DNA of 64,000 nucleotides, taken from assembly GCA_009746045.1 (NCBI GenBank), contig RPFO01000715.1, positions 151,010 to 215,009 of the forward strand. The letters run 5' to 3'. A model generated the notes under the pieces. It was not told the origin of the DNA and did not search any database. It was given only the letters and a program-made list of their open reading frames with translations. The translations under genes were made by a program, and so were the position numbers. How positions within the stretch are numbered: the stretch's first letter is position 1; each line of letters starts with the position of its first letter. Source of the DNA: Mesostigma viride (Eukaryota > Streptophyta > Mesostigmatophyceae > Mesostigmatales > Mesostigmataceae). Shown one piece after another: positions 11,063 through 22,467 of this stretch.

Positions 11063-11605
11063 TCATATTTGCAAAGAACCGACATCGGGTTGACCAGAGC
11101 TGACGTCCACGGACCACTCTTCGTCACTGGAATTCCCTTCATTATCCTCAGAACTTGAATCGCTGGGCTCAGAGCTTGAACCAGCTGCGACGTGTAGAAA
11201 CTGCCCCGGCTTCTTGGTCGGTAAGAGAATGCCTTTCTGGGTGCGCACCAGCTTCCAAAACTTCTCCGAATCCCCGGAATCTGAAGACCCCCCGGAATCT
11301 GTTCTTGCCAAAACGGCCTCCGCTTCATTCCCTTGCCGGTTGTGAGTCTCAGAAGCCAAGGATGCAGAAGCTGGTTGTTCTTCCTGGATCACTGTAAGAC
11401 CTGAAGGCGATGCCTTGGTACTTATGTCCTCATCATTTGTAGAGGACGCTAGGTCTGGGGTGGAGTTCAACTCATCATCAACATCAACGCTGGGCTGGAC
11501 CTTCACCGGTGTAGAGGCCCCGGAAGCTGCCTCATAAGCAGCCTCCGAATCTGCCTCTGAACCATGATGAAGCGCTTTAATCCATTGTTTCAAGAAGAAA
11601 AACAA
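11063..11605 (-). CDS. Acidic Ser/Glu-rich hypothetical protein or exon
   Basis: The 180-codon frame is rich in Ser, Glu and Asp, with acidic C-terminal clusters (SSSEPSDSSSEDNEG) and a single basic/hydrophobic block (FWKLVRTQKGILLPTKK) around residues 120-136. The first ~20 residues may be intronic: a possible acceptor (TTCAG, then AGGCAG) lies near 11,550. It could be a second element-encoded protein transcribed divergently from the gene at 12,767, or a captured host exon. I do not recognise the family. Confidence 0.45.
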   Translation of the reverse strand: MFFFLKQWIKALHHGSEADSEAAYEAASGASTPVKVQPSVDVDDELNSTPDLASSTNDEDISTKASPSGLTVIQEEQPASASLASETHNRQGNEAEAVLARTDSGGSSDSGDSEKFWKLVRTQKGILLPTKKPGQFLHVAAGSSSEPSDSSSEDNEGNSSDEEWSVDVSSGQPDVGSLQI

Positions 11606-11825
11606 GCTATATTGTACCGCTAGCTGCTCACGTAGTGCAAGTATTTATGCAGTTAACGATACCTGATAATAAAGCCACGTCGAATTATATACAATACGTA
11701 TGTGCGGTGTAGTGAAATATAGGTCTTGGTAGTGATATGTGACCACTTGTGTGTATATGTACACAGTACAGTACACCGCCTCACGGGTACTTGGGCTGTT
11801 CCCACACCACGTGGAAGTGGGACGT

Positions 11826-12255
11826 TTGCGTACTACGTAGCCGTGAAAGTGGGACGGTTCGCGTACCACTTAGCCGTGAAAGTGGGACGGTTCGCGTACC
11901 ACGTAGCCGTGGAAGTGGGCTGTATGCGCCTGTGGGACGGTCTCAACCACAATCTGAGTACGTGGAACAGGTGCCCCACCTTGCCGCGTAGGTGGGACAG
12001 TCCCATCCAAAATCCGAGTACGTGGAACATGTGGCCCACCTTGCTGCGTATGTGGAACAGTCCCATCCAAAATCTGAGTACGAGGAACAGGTGCCCCACC
12101 TTGCTGCGTAGGTGGAACAGTCCCATCCAAAATCTGAGTACGTGGAACAGGTGCCCCACCTTGCTGCGTTGAGTTGCTGCGTTGGTGGGACTGGCTCTTC
12201 CAAAATCTGAGTACGTGGAACAGGTGGCCCACCTTGCTGTGTTGGTCGGTGGGCT
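11826..12255. repeat. Internal tandem repeats of the pogo-like element
   Basis: Two arrays adjoin: three units of about 33 bp (GAAAGTGGGACGGTTCGCGT core, 11,830-11,925) and about five units near 60 bp containing ATCTGAGTACGTGGAACAGG and CCCCACCTTGCTGCG (11,935-12,240). Both contain the GGTGGGAC core of the subterminal repeats. ORFs across them are a by-product of unit length. Confidence 0.75.
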
Positions 12256-12766
12256 GTCGCATCCACAATAACCGTACATCAGTACACGTGGCACTGTAGG
12301 CGCCCCACCTTATGAATTCCCCTTCTGCCGGCGTAATTAACATGGTATACTGTAAGGAGGTGAGAGAGGCACACGCTGGCTACGTACAGTACGTTGGCAC
12401 GTGACTTTTGTTAGAGAGTGCTAGTCAGCTGCATCAGTTAATGATCAATTAACTAATTATTGAACACGTGACTGCATCCGTGGTCTGAGGTCTCTAACTA
12501 TATACGGTGAGCCGCTATGGCGAGCGGGTCAGGCGAGCCGGAGTGCAGTCCATCATCCGCAGGGCCAGCTGTCGGCGGCTCGCGTGATGCCCGGCCCCCG
12601 CAGGTCTGGACCTGCAAGCTTTCTTGTGCCGCATGTCACCGAGGACGAGGGAAAAGCAACTACGACAGGCAGGGCTAACCACGGCATCAGAAGCGGGGCT
12701 GGTTAACTCCGACAAACCAGCTGACAAGGGCGAAAAAGTAAGCCGTGCGCCGCGAGATGAAATTAC

Positions 12767-14364
12767 ATGTTCAGGGATATGCGCACCAAGCGGAAGATTC
12801 TGGACGCCTTTCACGAGAGCGGATTGTCGCAGCGCCAATTCTGCAAAACTAGCGACCCCCCCATCCCGATTTCAACCTTCAACCGCATGCTCACAGAGGA
12901 GGCGGCCATCAAGGCTGCAGCAGACAACCCCAAGCTAGCGGGGAAGAAGTGCCCAAGTCGTGTCAGAAACCCGACTACGGCCAAGTTTCCCTTGGTGGAG
13001 AAAGAGGTGGCCACTGAGATTCGCGAGTATCGGAGCAAGGGGTACATGGTCAACCGCGCGCTTGTGCGCGTAAGTTTATTTCCATCATAATTGTCGGTAT
13101 TTTTCCTGCTGCATTTTGTACATGTCGCACTAGTTTGCTGAGTTTCGATTGTTTCATGAGTATGCATGCAGCCCGGCCCCGTGAGAATTTGACGTGGAAG
13201 AGCCGAAAGTATGTAATGGTCTTCTTCGTTGCATGCAGCCAAATGATGCAGCGTAACCACCCAGCAACGGGTGATCATGAATTATGTAAGGGTTGGAAAC
13301 TAGCAGTCTTGCTCATTTCTTGGCGATATCCCAGCTGCCCCCCCTTTATTTGAAAGATATTGCTCATGATGCAAGAAGGCTGGAGCAGTGAAGGCAACCT
13401 GGGACAAGGCCGGATGTGAGGCAGCTGACGTGGTGGGAAGGGGGGGGGCAGCCGACCAGGTGGGGGCAGCAGGGGTCGGCAACCCAGCCGCGGGAGCACC
13501 ACCACCAACGGATCAGGCCACCCGCCCAGCCAAGAAAAAGTCCAAGCCTTCTCTCCCTCCTCTCGAGCTTCCGCCACAGCGCACTGTGGCAAAGCATGCC
13601 GAGGTGCTGACAACGGCGGACTGGGCCAAATACCAGGTTTTCACCTTGTATGGTGACGGCCTGACGTACTACGGAAACCCTGACCCACAGGACCCGTATG
13701 CAAAGAAGTATGACAACCACTGGCGCATGGTGGTCAAGTAAGTATCGTTGCATGGGTTGCATGCATTTGGCTCCAAGATATACTGGACCATTTATGTGAC
13801 AAGAATGTACACTCTGTATGTAACTCTGCAAACCCATGCCATGTGTGACTAGGTAGCATGCAGTACATATGTCTACCGCACACATGCGACAGGTCACGTC
13901 GGCATGATCAAATGGGCCAACATATTAGTAGGCGTATGAGCACACACACATCACACATCACACATCGATCACACATCACCCATCACACATCGCACATCAC
14001 ACATCACCCATCACCCATCACGCGTACATATGCACTGTCACACGCACACGCACCACAACACAGGGACGCACCCCCCACCCCCCCACACCCCCACACCCCC
14101 ACCCCACCCCAACCCCCACCCCCACCACCACCATGTACCGCCGCCGCCGCCGCCACCACCACCACCACAACAACAACCACCACCAACAACAACAACATTG
14201 TACTTCGCATTTGTAATGCATTATTATGGTGTGTGGTTGTGTGTCTTGGCACGTTTCTTATGTGCAGGTACCCTAAACAGCATGAGCAGAAGCGCACGGA
14301 AAGGGTGAAGCAAACGTTTGTGATCGCTGACTACGGAGTCGCATGGTGCCTTGTTGCGATGTAG
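12767..14364 (+). CDS. Three-exon gene with CENP-B/Tc5-like HTH, pogo-like element
   Basis: The proposed exons are 12,767-13,069, about 13,376-13,737 and 14,268-14,364. Exon 1 (101 codons) encodes TKRKILDAFHESGLSQRQFC then STFNRMLTEE, a helix-turn-helix, followed by FPLVEKEVATEIREYRSKGY, resembling the second DNA-binding half of CENP-B/Tc5 proteins. The donor is CGC/GTAAGT. Exon 2 runs from an AG near 13,375 to a GTAAGT donor at 13,738; its Lys codon is completed exactly across the intron by exon 3 after TGTGCAG at 14,267. Exon 3 ends with VIADYGVAWCLVAM and a stop. The second intron holds simple repeats. A further small exon may sit at 13,239-13,320. No DDE triad is seen, so the product may be only a DNA-binding partner or a truncated transposase. 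Confidence 0.6.
14025..14205. repeat. Microsatellites inside the second intron
   Basis: CCCCCAC, CCGCCG/CCACCA and CAACAA runs follow each other within the intron of the pogo-element gene. Low complexity produces spurious ORFs on both strands. Confidence 0.8.
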
Positions 14365-14614
14365 ACTTTTCCCTGTGGGCCCAACTGCCCTTCATGTTTT
14401 TAATATCTGGCCATCATGTTGTAAACGGAGGTATTAGGGTTGCCGGTTGCGTCATTAATAATCGCACCCGCCTGCCGTATTTCTGGCACACCTTGAATAG
14501 GCTAGGTAGGGCTTGCCGTGACCTTTCCGACACAGTTTATATAGCACTGAAACGAGTGCAGACAGTATAGCTGAAACTAGCGCATTATAGGTGTTACACA
14601 TCCATGCCACACAA

Positions 14615-14870
14615 CTCGGTGGGACATGTCCCACCAACCTGTGTTTTGTATGTGTATGAACATGTGTCCCACCTACATGTAATTGAAAATTTGCCTGTCC
14701 CACCGACCTGAATTTTGAACATGTAACTGTCCCACCACACTGAATTTTGAAAGCTACCCTGTCCCACTTACATGAATACCTGAAACATGGCTGTTCCACG
14801 TACCTGAACCTGGTGTCTCTCCTAGGTGAAAAGTGTTCCACTCGCGTCCCACCTACGTGAGCTGCCCCTG
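14615..14870. repeat. Right subterminal repeat cluster of the pogo-like element
   Basis: Seven or more units of the type TGTCCCACCTACATGAATT end at the right TIR, mirroring the left cluster at 9,604-9,845. Confidence 0.75.
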
Positions 14871-14872
14871 TA

Positions 14873-17037
14873 CTCATCCGGGTCTGTTCCAACACATGTA
14901 CCAAGGGCCTGTGGTCAGTCATCAGGGTAATAGACTCGTTGCCCTGCCCATCCCTGGCGCTGCTGGCCACAGAAAACTGAGCCCCCTTCAGTAGGTGTTC
15001 CCACTTGTGACAGGCCACCACCAATCCCAGCAGCTCCTGCTCATGAACAGGGTAGTTACGTTCTGCAGACGTCATACTCCTGGACATGTATTCCACTGGT
15101 TGGGGGCCCTTACCATGATCTTGCATTAGTACTGCACCAATAGCACCCTGTGAGGCATCAGACCTAACCTGGTATGGCAAGTCTGGGTTGGGGCCCACCA
15201 ACAAGGGAGCAGTGGTAAGCTTCTGCTTCAACACATCAAAAGCTTGCTGGCATGCTGCAGTCCACTCAAAGGGAACATCCTTCTTGAGCAAGGCTAACAG
15301 GGGACCAGAGATGGCCGCCATGTCAGGGATGAACCGTCGGTACCAGCCCACCAGGCCCAGAAAGGATCTGACATCCTGAGCTGACTTCAACACAGGCCAC
15401 TCCAAAACAGCAGAGACCTTGCTGGCCTCAGGAGTCATACCTGCAGCGCTCAGCTGGTAGCCCAGAAACTTCACCTCTTGGCCCCACTCCACCTTGGACC
15501 TCTTCACCACCGACAGATGATACTGATGGATCACCTTAAGGACCTCCTCCACGTTCTCCAGATGCTCCCTGAAGGTACGAGAGTGTACCAGAATGTCGTC
15601 CAGGTAGACGACCACACAAGTCCTGAAGACCACCCTGGTAGTGTCACACAAGTGGGCAATGTCCTTGAACCTGGGGTTGCGAAGGTCAGGTGAGATCTGG
15701 GGCAGGGCATTTCCAGTCAGGTGGCCAAAGATGGCATTGACAAACATCTGCATGGTGGCAGGACTGTTAGAGGCACCCATGGGCATTACTGTCCACTGGA
15801 ACTGTCCCCATGGAGTAGAAAAGGCCGTCTTGGGGATGTCCTCAGTAGCCACCCTGATCTGCCAGAAAGCATGCCTGAGGTCAAACTTGGTAAAGAAGGC
15901 AGCTCCTGCAGTCCTCTCCAGCAACTCATCAATTCTGGGCAGAGGGTACCTGGACTTGACAGTCACCTTGTTCAGTCCCCTCAGGTCAATGCACAACCTC
16001 CACCCCCCATCATGCTTGGGTACAAGCAAACACCCAGAACTGAAAGGACTGTTAGCTGGGAGGATCAGACCAGCCTCCAACAGGCCAATAAGTATGGTCT
16101 TCAGCTCTGCCATCTCTGCAGGGCCCATCCTGTACATAGGCACAAAAGGAGGACGAGCACCCTCTACCAACTTGATGACATGTGTGATGGGTCCCTCAGG
16201 AGGATACTGGGGCATCTTGTCCTCAAAGATGGCTCCATACCTGTCCAACAAGGCATCATGCTGCTGTTGTTGCTCAGTGGTGACAGTAGAACTGACAGCA
16301 TTGACAGAATGACCACTAGCAGACTCAGGTTCATTAGGCACCAAATGCAGGAAAAGGATGTGTTCCACTGGATAGGTGGCCAAATAAGACAGAGTATGCT
16401 TGGCAGACCACACATGCTTCAGTAGGGCAGCCCGTTTCTCCTCCAAAGTCGGCTCTTGGTCCACCCCTTTCGCACCTGCTTCCCCTCCCTTGCCATCATT
16501 GACAGCTGTCTGTGTGGAACAGCACTCAGTGGCTGTTCTTCTCCCCCCTGGCAACACACAGGTAGCATCCCACACTGTCCCATCCTTGAACTGGACCACC
16601 CTGTCAGGCCAAGAAATAGCAGGATTGGTGTCAGACAACCATGGGATCCCCAAAATCACATCTGCTGCCGTGAGGGGAATGACATCTGCTGTCACTTCCA
16701 AAGTCTGGGATGAACAAACTTGGAAGATGAGCTGCACATAGCCAGGTGAGCAGCTTCTCCTGCCATCAGAATACTGCACCATGACAGGTGTGGGGTGGGC
16801 CAACACAGGCAACTTCAACTCCTGCACCAAGGATGCAGCAATATAATTACTGCCAGCACCAGAATCAATCATAAACAAGCAAGCTGGTTGAGCCAAAGGA
16901 ACTGGCACGTTGAGGAGCCTAGCCTGAAACTTGAGTAAGTGACCTGGTACAGGAGGACCCACAGGAACAGCAGGGTCAGAAGCACCCACAGTGTTCACTG
17001 GCCTAACGTCAACAGCAGGCAGGTCAGACCTGGCCAT
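14873..17037 (-). CDS. Gypsy pol: protease, reverse transcriptase, N-terminal RNaseH
   Basis: The retropepsin-like protease has its catalytic motif in LFMIDSGAGSNYIA (near residue 57) and a closing ADVILGIPWL. The RT follows, with FDLRHAFWQIRV, the Ty3-type MPMGASNSPATMQ and the catalytic YLDDILVHS. A connection region leads to RNaseH (YQVRSDASQGAIGAVL, then HEQELLGLVVA, then LMTDHRPLVHVL). The frame is cut at 14,872 by the pogo-like insertion and resumes at 9,601. The ATG at 17,035 lies 27 bp after the gag stop in a different frame, so pol may be made by frameshifting or reinitiation. Residues read beyond 14,872 in this frame belong to the insertion. Confidence 0.95.
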
Positions 17038-17063
17038 GACAGAAGGATGACCTGGGGACCCAA

Positions 17064-18671
17064 CTAGTTTTTTGACTCAGGTGGGTCTGGGAGTGCTCCA
17101 CTGCCTGATGGTAGAAGCTGCTCAGGTGGTGCTGGAGGCTCATCCTCGTCCCCCCCATCCTCCTCATCTGCCAGCAGCTGCATGAGAGCGTTCACCATCC
17201 TACGCTTATCCTGTCTGCTGAAGGGCCGAGCGCGGGACTGGAACCTCCCAGAGGGCTGGAAGTTGGGCTGGAACCCTGGCTGCATCCGGTGATCGCCAGC
17301 AGGAACGCCAGGAGGTAGGCTGGGTGGCCTGGGAGATGGCAGGGCGCCAAAAGGTCCTCTCGTGGCAGGGGGAAACTGGTCCCGCCTAGGGCAGTCCCGT
17401 GCAAAGTGACCTGGCTGGTTGCAAATAAAACAGTTACCCTGGGTGGGATCCAAGGCATTGAGCTCCCCCAGGAGGTCATCCAGCTGGTTCAGGGGCTTCT
17501 TGATGGGTGGCACTGGCGTGGCCACAGGCTCCCACTTGACAGAAAAAGCAGGCACACGACAGAGGGTGAGCACATAAGACAACACCTTGTCCCATTGCCA
17601 GTCCACGTAGTCGAACTGGGAGAAGTGCTTGTCCACATCCAGTCGCACGTGTGGAGCCATGCCATGCAGTAGTCTGTGAAGCGCCTCTGCGTCAGAGCAT
17701 TGGGGAATCTTGGCTCTAAGGTTGGTGAATTGCTCCACGAACTGTGGCAGCGTCAAACCAGCCTGCGTACAGTTAGCCAGTGCGCCCCGATCCATGCGAA
17801 GCTGATCCTGGGGTAACAGAAACCGGCGAAAGCCCAATAGGAGAGAGGGGAGGTCGGTACACGCACGTCCAGCCACAGAACGCAAAAACTCATCAAAACG
17901 GTCGCTAGCACTGTCGCTCATCCGCTGCCTAACCATTCTCTTCTGGATGTCCATCGTGAGACGTTCCTCTGCCTTGGGCCCGTAGTTGGCGAAGTGGATA
18001 GCGAAGACATCCTGAAACTTGGTGGAGAAATGGTCGAAGCTGCGATGGGTAAGGTTGGTCAGCGATAGCTTGTCTACCGACTCAACTTTGGGCCGGAAAG
18101 GAACAGTACGAGGATACAAAGACGTGAGCTCCATCACTGGGGCGTGTGGTGCATTCTGACTCTCCGGCAATGTCGCAGCCACCGAGAGCCGTGGAGGCTC
18201 ATGCCCCTGTGCATCTGTCCCTTCATCAACAAAAGGAGCGTCAACCGCATATACCCTTCGTATACCCAGTGTTGGAGACGGTTGATCCACGAAAACAGAC
18301 TCTCCATCGCCCGCCTGCCCTTGCGACTCAAGTTGCTGCACACGCGCAATAGTCCTACCCACACTCTTCTCCAGCGCTTCCGCCACACTTCTAGCTCTCG
18401 CAGCTTCCTCACGTTCATGTTGTAATCGAATTTTCTCCGCTGTCAGCTCGTCAGCCGCTAGCCGAGTGCCGTCTCGCCCCGGCACCGTGTTGTAGCCAAA
18501 ACGAATAGCCGAACCGTATTCGGGTGCTGGCGAACGCGTGTCCTCCACGTTGGAGAACCGTGGTCCACCTCTACCAGTGCCACGCAAGGAGGGCTCGCCT
18601 GGTTGCACACCGAGGGGCAAGATGGAGAACTTTGGGCCGACCGACAGCGAATATCTGCGGGAAGCAGACAT
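17064..18671 (-). CDS. Gypsy Gag polyprotein with CCHC zinc knuckle
   Basis: The 535-codon ORF encodes the capsid/nucleocapsid precursor that packages element RNA. The N-terminal part contains a predicted coiled coil (ELTAEKIRLQHEREEAARAR). The middle matches the Ty3 capsid style (RMSDSASDRFDEFLRSVAGR; LTLPQFVEQFTNLRAKIPQC). A single zinc knuckle, CFICNQPGHFARDC, sits near residue 425, followed by a basic Pro-rich tail and an acidic stretch (ADEEDGGDEDEPPAPPE). The length is typical of Ty3/gypsy Gag. It starts at the first ATG downstream of the leader. Confidence 0.93.
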   Translation of the reverse strand: MSASRRYSLSVGPKFSILPLGVQPGEPSLRGTGRGGPRFSNVEDTRSPAPEYGSAIRFGYNTVPGRDGTRLAADELTAEKIRLQHEREEAARARSVAEALEKSVGRTIARVQQLESQGQAGDGESVFVDQPSPTLGIRRVYAVDAPFVDEGTDAQGHEPPRLSVAATLPESQNAPHAPVMELTSLYPRTVPFRPKVESVDKLSLTNLTHRSFDHFSTKFQDVFAIHFANYGPKAEERLTMDIQKRMVRQRMSDSASDRFDEFLRSVAGRACTDLPSLLLGFRRFLLPQDQLRMDRGALANCTQAGLTLPQFVEQFTNLRAKIPQCSDAEALHRLLHGMAPHVRLDVDKHFSQFDYVDWQWDKVLSYVLTLCRVPAFSVKWEPVATPVPPIKKPLNQLDDLLGELNALDPTQGNCFICNQPGHFARDCPRRDQFPPATRGPFGALPSPRPPSLPPGVPAGDHRMQPGFQPNFQPSGRFQSRARPFSRQDKRRMVNALMQLLADEEDGGDEDEPPAPPEQLLPSGSGALPDPPESKN

Positions 18672-18995
18672 TAAGGTGGTATCTCCAAATAGTTGACGTC
18701 TGGGAGTAGATGATGAAACCCTTTCATCACCGGTCGTCCGTTGAGCTGCTAAAGATGTGGTTGCATCTTCAACTCTCTTACTTGATAACTGACGGTGGTT
18801 GTGTCTCCGGGTTACTCATCACTCCATGGGTCGCGCATGCCGGACTGGGGAAACGTTAGAGACTTGTACGCTCAAAGCAGCTCTCAGAGCAAGACTGTCA
18901 CATAAGGATGAGTCACACTCTAAAAACTGTCCGAACACACAGCATAACGTACCCTCTCTGGGTCAGGCAAGAATTCCATTGTTAACCGTGAACTA
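18672..18995 (-). other. Gypsy 5' leader, gag-proximal part
   Basis: Untranslated leader between PBS and gag, interrupted at 18,996 by a TA-flanked element; the PBS-proximal remainder is 22,422-22,448. No gene is seen in it. Confidence 0.75.
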
Positions 18996-19894
18996 CAGGG
19001 GTCACCCGCAGTATCGCAACAAGAATCGCAACTCAAAAAAAAAATTTTTATCATCCACTTCGATTAAGGGCAGGTATGGGCACACCATGGCACCTTCACT
19101 TTTCAAAAGTGATGTTTGGATGAAAAATGGGAGCGTGCTCGAGTATCGCAACACCTAGTTCCGCAACTGAAAACCCACCAATTCTAGAGTTCCGCAATGC
19201 AACAGAATCGCAACAAACCTGGCAAGTATACCAAAAGTACGCCGTACACGTGCGCCGGAAGGAATGAATTGTCGCCAATCGGCGTGCAGGATCCGATATG
19301 TACTTGCAATAGTTACCGCCGTTGACGATTGATTGGCCGCGCGGTGTTCAGTTCAGTTCAGTGGGATTCATCGCGCGGAAGTCAGTGCAATAATGAACAA
19401 AAACATAAGTGTGCCGCCTATTCATTGAATAATCAACGACCTATAATTAGTCTACAACCACTAACCTTTCGTTATCAAACAGTTCCCTAATCATCACGCG
19501 CGTCATCGTCTCGTCATTGCGCGTCATTACCCCGTCATTGTCCCGCCGACATTACACAGCTATGGTCTTGAGGTATAGTCGGCGCCGTGGCATGTTAAAC
19601 AAACTGCGTTGTTTCATTCACAGTGTGGTTTCATTATGTCGCTCTTTCGAACGGGGATGCATTAGGCAACAATACTGGACAGATTCTGAAAGAGGGTGTG
19701 TTTGTGAAGTGGGGATGGCAGCGGCCCAGCATTTGCTGGCCGTGCGGGTGCAACTTTGAGGCGACTACATATATCGCCCTGAACCGTCTTTGTTAAAGCG
19801 GTGAGACAGTCCAGTGTTACAGTTCGGCCGCAGGCCGGGCAAGGGAAATGCTGTGTTCACCCTGATGCTGCGGGCCGAGGATGGGTGGCTGCAT

Positions 19895-20655
19895 GGAAAC
19901 GTGAATGCTTGCATCGAATGGATGGCGGTGTCTGCATGCATGGATTGCACGTGGATGTTCGCAGGATGGGTGGTAATTGCATGGATGCTCGCAGGATGGG
20001 TGCTAACTACACGAATCGATATTGCATTAATGCTTGCAGGGATGGATGGTGTTTGCATGCGTGGATACGTGAATGCTTGCAGGGATGGATGGTGTTTGCA
20101 TGCATGGATACGTGAATGCTTGCAGGGATGGGTGGTGTTTGCATGCATGGATACGTAAATGCTTGCAGGGATGGATGGTGTTTGCATGCATGAATGTGTG
20201 AATGCTTGCATGGGTGGATGGTGTTTGCATGCATGGATGGGTGGTGTTTGCATGCATGGATACCTGAAAGCTTGGGGTGGATGGTGTTTGCATGCATGGA
20301 TACGTGAATGCTTGCATGGGTGGATGGTGTTTGCATGCATGGATGCGTGAATGCTTGCACGGATGGGTGGTGTTTGCATGCATGGATACGTGAATGCTTG
20401 CCTGGGTGGATGGTGTTTGCATGCATGGATACGTGAATGCTTGCACGGATGGGTGGTGTTTGCATGCATGGATACGTGAATGCTAGCATGGATGGATGGT
20501 GTTTGCATGCATGAATGTGTGAATGCTTGGGGTGGATGGTGTTTGCATGCATGGATACGTGAATGCTTGCGTGGATGGATGGTGTTTGCATGCATGGATG
20601 CGTGAATGCTTGCAGGGATGGAAGTGATTGCATGCATGGATACGCGAATGCATGC
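19895..20655 (+). repeat. 43-bp minisatellite
   Basis: About 17 imperfect units of 43 bp contain GTTTGCATGCATGGATACGT and GAATGCTTGCAGGGATGG. The spacing is seen directly at 20,051, 20,094 and 20,137. Long His/Pro/Thr-rich ORFs on the minus strand are artefacts of the array. Confidence 0.9.
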
Positions 20656-20659
20656 ATGA

Positions 20660-22260
20660 ATGTGACCGAGGACAGTGTAAGCACCTTTTAGGGATTAATA
20701 TAGTGGTGAATATGGGCAGGCCCCCTGACCCATGTGAGTTATACATGTATTCAAGGAGACAACGATTCCAGTCCATGGCAGGATATATAAAGGATACCAA
20801 CCCCAAGTCGGTGGGGGTATGCATGTGACCCAATTCAGTACAAGTGTAATAACAGTGATTCGGGCCGTGGTGTCAGCAACCCTGTCACTCAAGGTTACAT
20901 TATAGATACTCATTCCATCTCCACCTCCACATCATTGAGGATGTAATATACGCGACAACTATTAATGTTCGCATGGCGGTCACGCGACGCCTGATCAACG
21001 CGTAGCGTCTGCGTGTCGTAATTTAATTTTTGAATATTAATGCACAGTCACCATTTTACCGCGTGCTGGCCTGCACTTAGCCCTTGGATGACCAGTGTGT
21101 AACTCTACCCCTAGTTATGGCTGGTTGCACCTTGCATGATAATGTCCAGAAACCAGCCTGATAACAATCTAGTGTCCATACTGGGACCAAAGCACACGCA
21201 TATAGGGAGTTACTTCGGGGTCATGTCATTAGTCATGTTGCAATGTCCTATATGTCCTATGGGTGCTAAATACAGCACTAATCTCAGGGGGTGCACGGGT
21301 GCGATAAAAAAGACACTTACAATGCAATGTTAAGTGATAATGCAATATTGGACGTCTTCACAAACCAAGGCCCAAATGCACACGTAGCAAGGGGGTGCAA
21401 GGGGCGGTGTTACCCATGCATCCAGAACATGAGAAATGACCTCCATTTGCATGCCTAGGATGAAAATATACAAACACTGCATCGAACTTCTTTTCTACGT
21501 CAGCAAGGCACTGGGGCCTCCATAGATGTTGCACGGACTGCACAACTGCACAGGCGTCCTTTACTAGCAAAGCCAAAAGGCTGACAAAAAACTGGCCATG
21601 ATACCATCTTTCCTGAAGAATTTAGGCAATAGAAACCATCGTGCTACCATCTACAACTCCTTTAGATGTTTAATCAATCGTCATTCTAGAAAATTAGGTA
21701 CAGACGCAGCTAATCATGAACAAAACTGATGAAAATCTTACGACGACGGTTGTACAAAACCACAACCACAAACTAGTACACAGGAGTAGTAAGTTAGCGA
21801 ACTTAACACCACAAACCTTCAACAACGTGTCCGAGATTACTTACCGAATGATATAACGACTTTACCTTGTTGACGGTATCCGCAGGTACACTAAACTGCG
21901 CCATGCCGAAACCGCAAAAAGAAGGCTAGCGGAAAGCTAGCAATCTCATGACAGAAAGGCAATCTCATCACGGCGTCGAGACTTTCCTGGCCCTGAACGA
22001 TGATGAAATACGCGAAATACATCATACGAAAACTACTGGTTGCGAAAATTTCAATGATACAGAAGCTAATAACAAGTGCTGCCTTTCATCGTCACCCCCG
22101 TGATGATTAACGCGTGTAGACGCAGTAAAAAGTAAAAACCAGCCCGAGATAATGTGCGCATCATTAGATGTTGCGCGACTGCGGCTATAGCATTTTTCTG
22201 ACGCCGCTCATTTCAGTTCGGTTGATTCTTCGCGCCGGTCAGCCAAGGAGTGACATACTT
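20660..22260. other. Non-coding interior of the 3.4-kb element
   Basis: The stretch holds a segment (20,785-20,885: CCCCAAGTCGGTGGGGGT then ATTCGGGCCGTGGTGTC) that recurs at 47,765-47,875, and otherwise nothing recognisable. Confidence 0.55.
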
Positions 22261-22448
22261 CACGTCGGGGTGTATCTTTAGTTGCGATACCACGCGTTTG
22301 CCGTTTCGCAACTTTTCGTCCAAATCGGTCCTCGCAAGAATCGCAACAAAAGTGTTTTTTGGTCCTCCTGGAAAGTTGCGTAGTTGCGATTCTTGTTGCG
22401 ATACTGCGGGTGACCCCTGTAATACTATCACGACAACCAACACCGAGG

Positions 22449-22466
22449 TAGAAACCTCCGATACCA
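22449..22466 (-). promoter_or_regulatory. Primer binding site of the gypsy element
   Basis: On the minus strand TGGTATCGGAGG starts one base after the LTR end GTTACA. It resembles the initiator-Met tRNA primer site common in plant retroelements (TGGTATCAGAGC), with two mismatches in twelve. Confidence 0.75.
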
Positions 22467-22467
22467 A

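Larger units (their letters stand above)
9604..14870. mobile_element. 5.3-kb pogo-like DNA transposon in gypsy RNaseH
   Basis: Perfect 25-bp terminal inverted repeats start CAGGGGCAGCTCACGTAGGT, flanked by a TA duplication (9,602-9,603 and 14,871-14,872). TA targets and CAG-starting ends fit the pogo/Tigger branch of Tc1-mariner. Consistently, the interior carries a gene (12,767-14,364) with a CENP-B/Tc5-like helix-turn-helix region. A divergent minus-strand acidic ORF lies at 11,063-11,605. No complete DDE catalytic domain is visible, so this copy may be non-autonomous. Both ends carry many GTCCCACCTACnTGAA-type subterminal repeats. Confidence 0.82.
18996..22419. mobile_element. 3.4-kb non-autonomous TA-flanked element (pogo-like)
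   Basis: A perfect 38-bp terminal inverted repeat (begins CAGGGGTCACCCGCAGTATC) is flanked by a TA duplication at 18,994-18,995 and 22,420-22,421. Copies of the heptamer TCGCAAC near both ends (for example 19,012, 19,143, 19,206; 22,270-22,400 inverted) may be transposase sites. There is no recognisable transposase. It shares the first six terminal bases CAGGGG and the TA target with the element at 9,604-14,870 but not the rest of the TIR, so the two are related types rather than copies. Confidence 0.85.

Noticed and set aside
14455-14872. C-terminal extension of the gypsy pol ORF
   Set aside because: This part reads through the TIR and subterminal repeats of the inserted pogo-like element.
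19765-20684. ORFs of 139-290 codons over the 43-bp array
   Set aside because: Low-complexity products (HPPMQAFTHSCMQ type) of a minisatellite, open in several frames.
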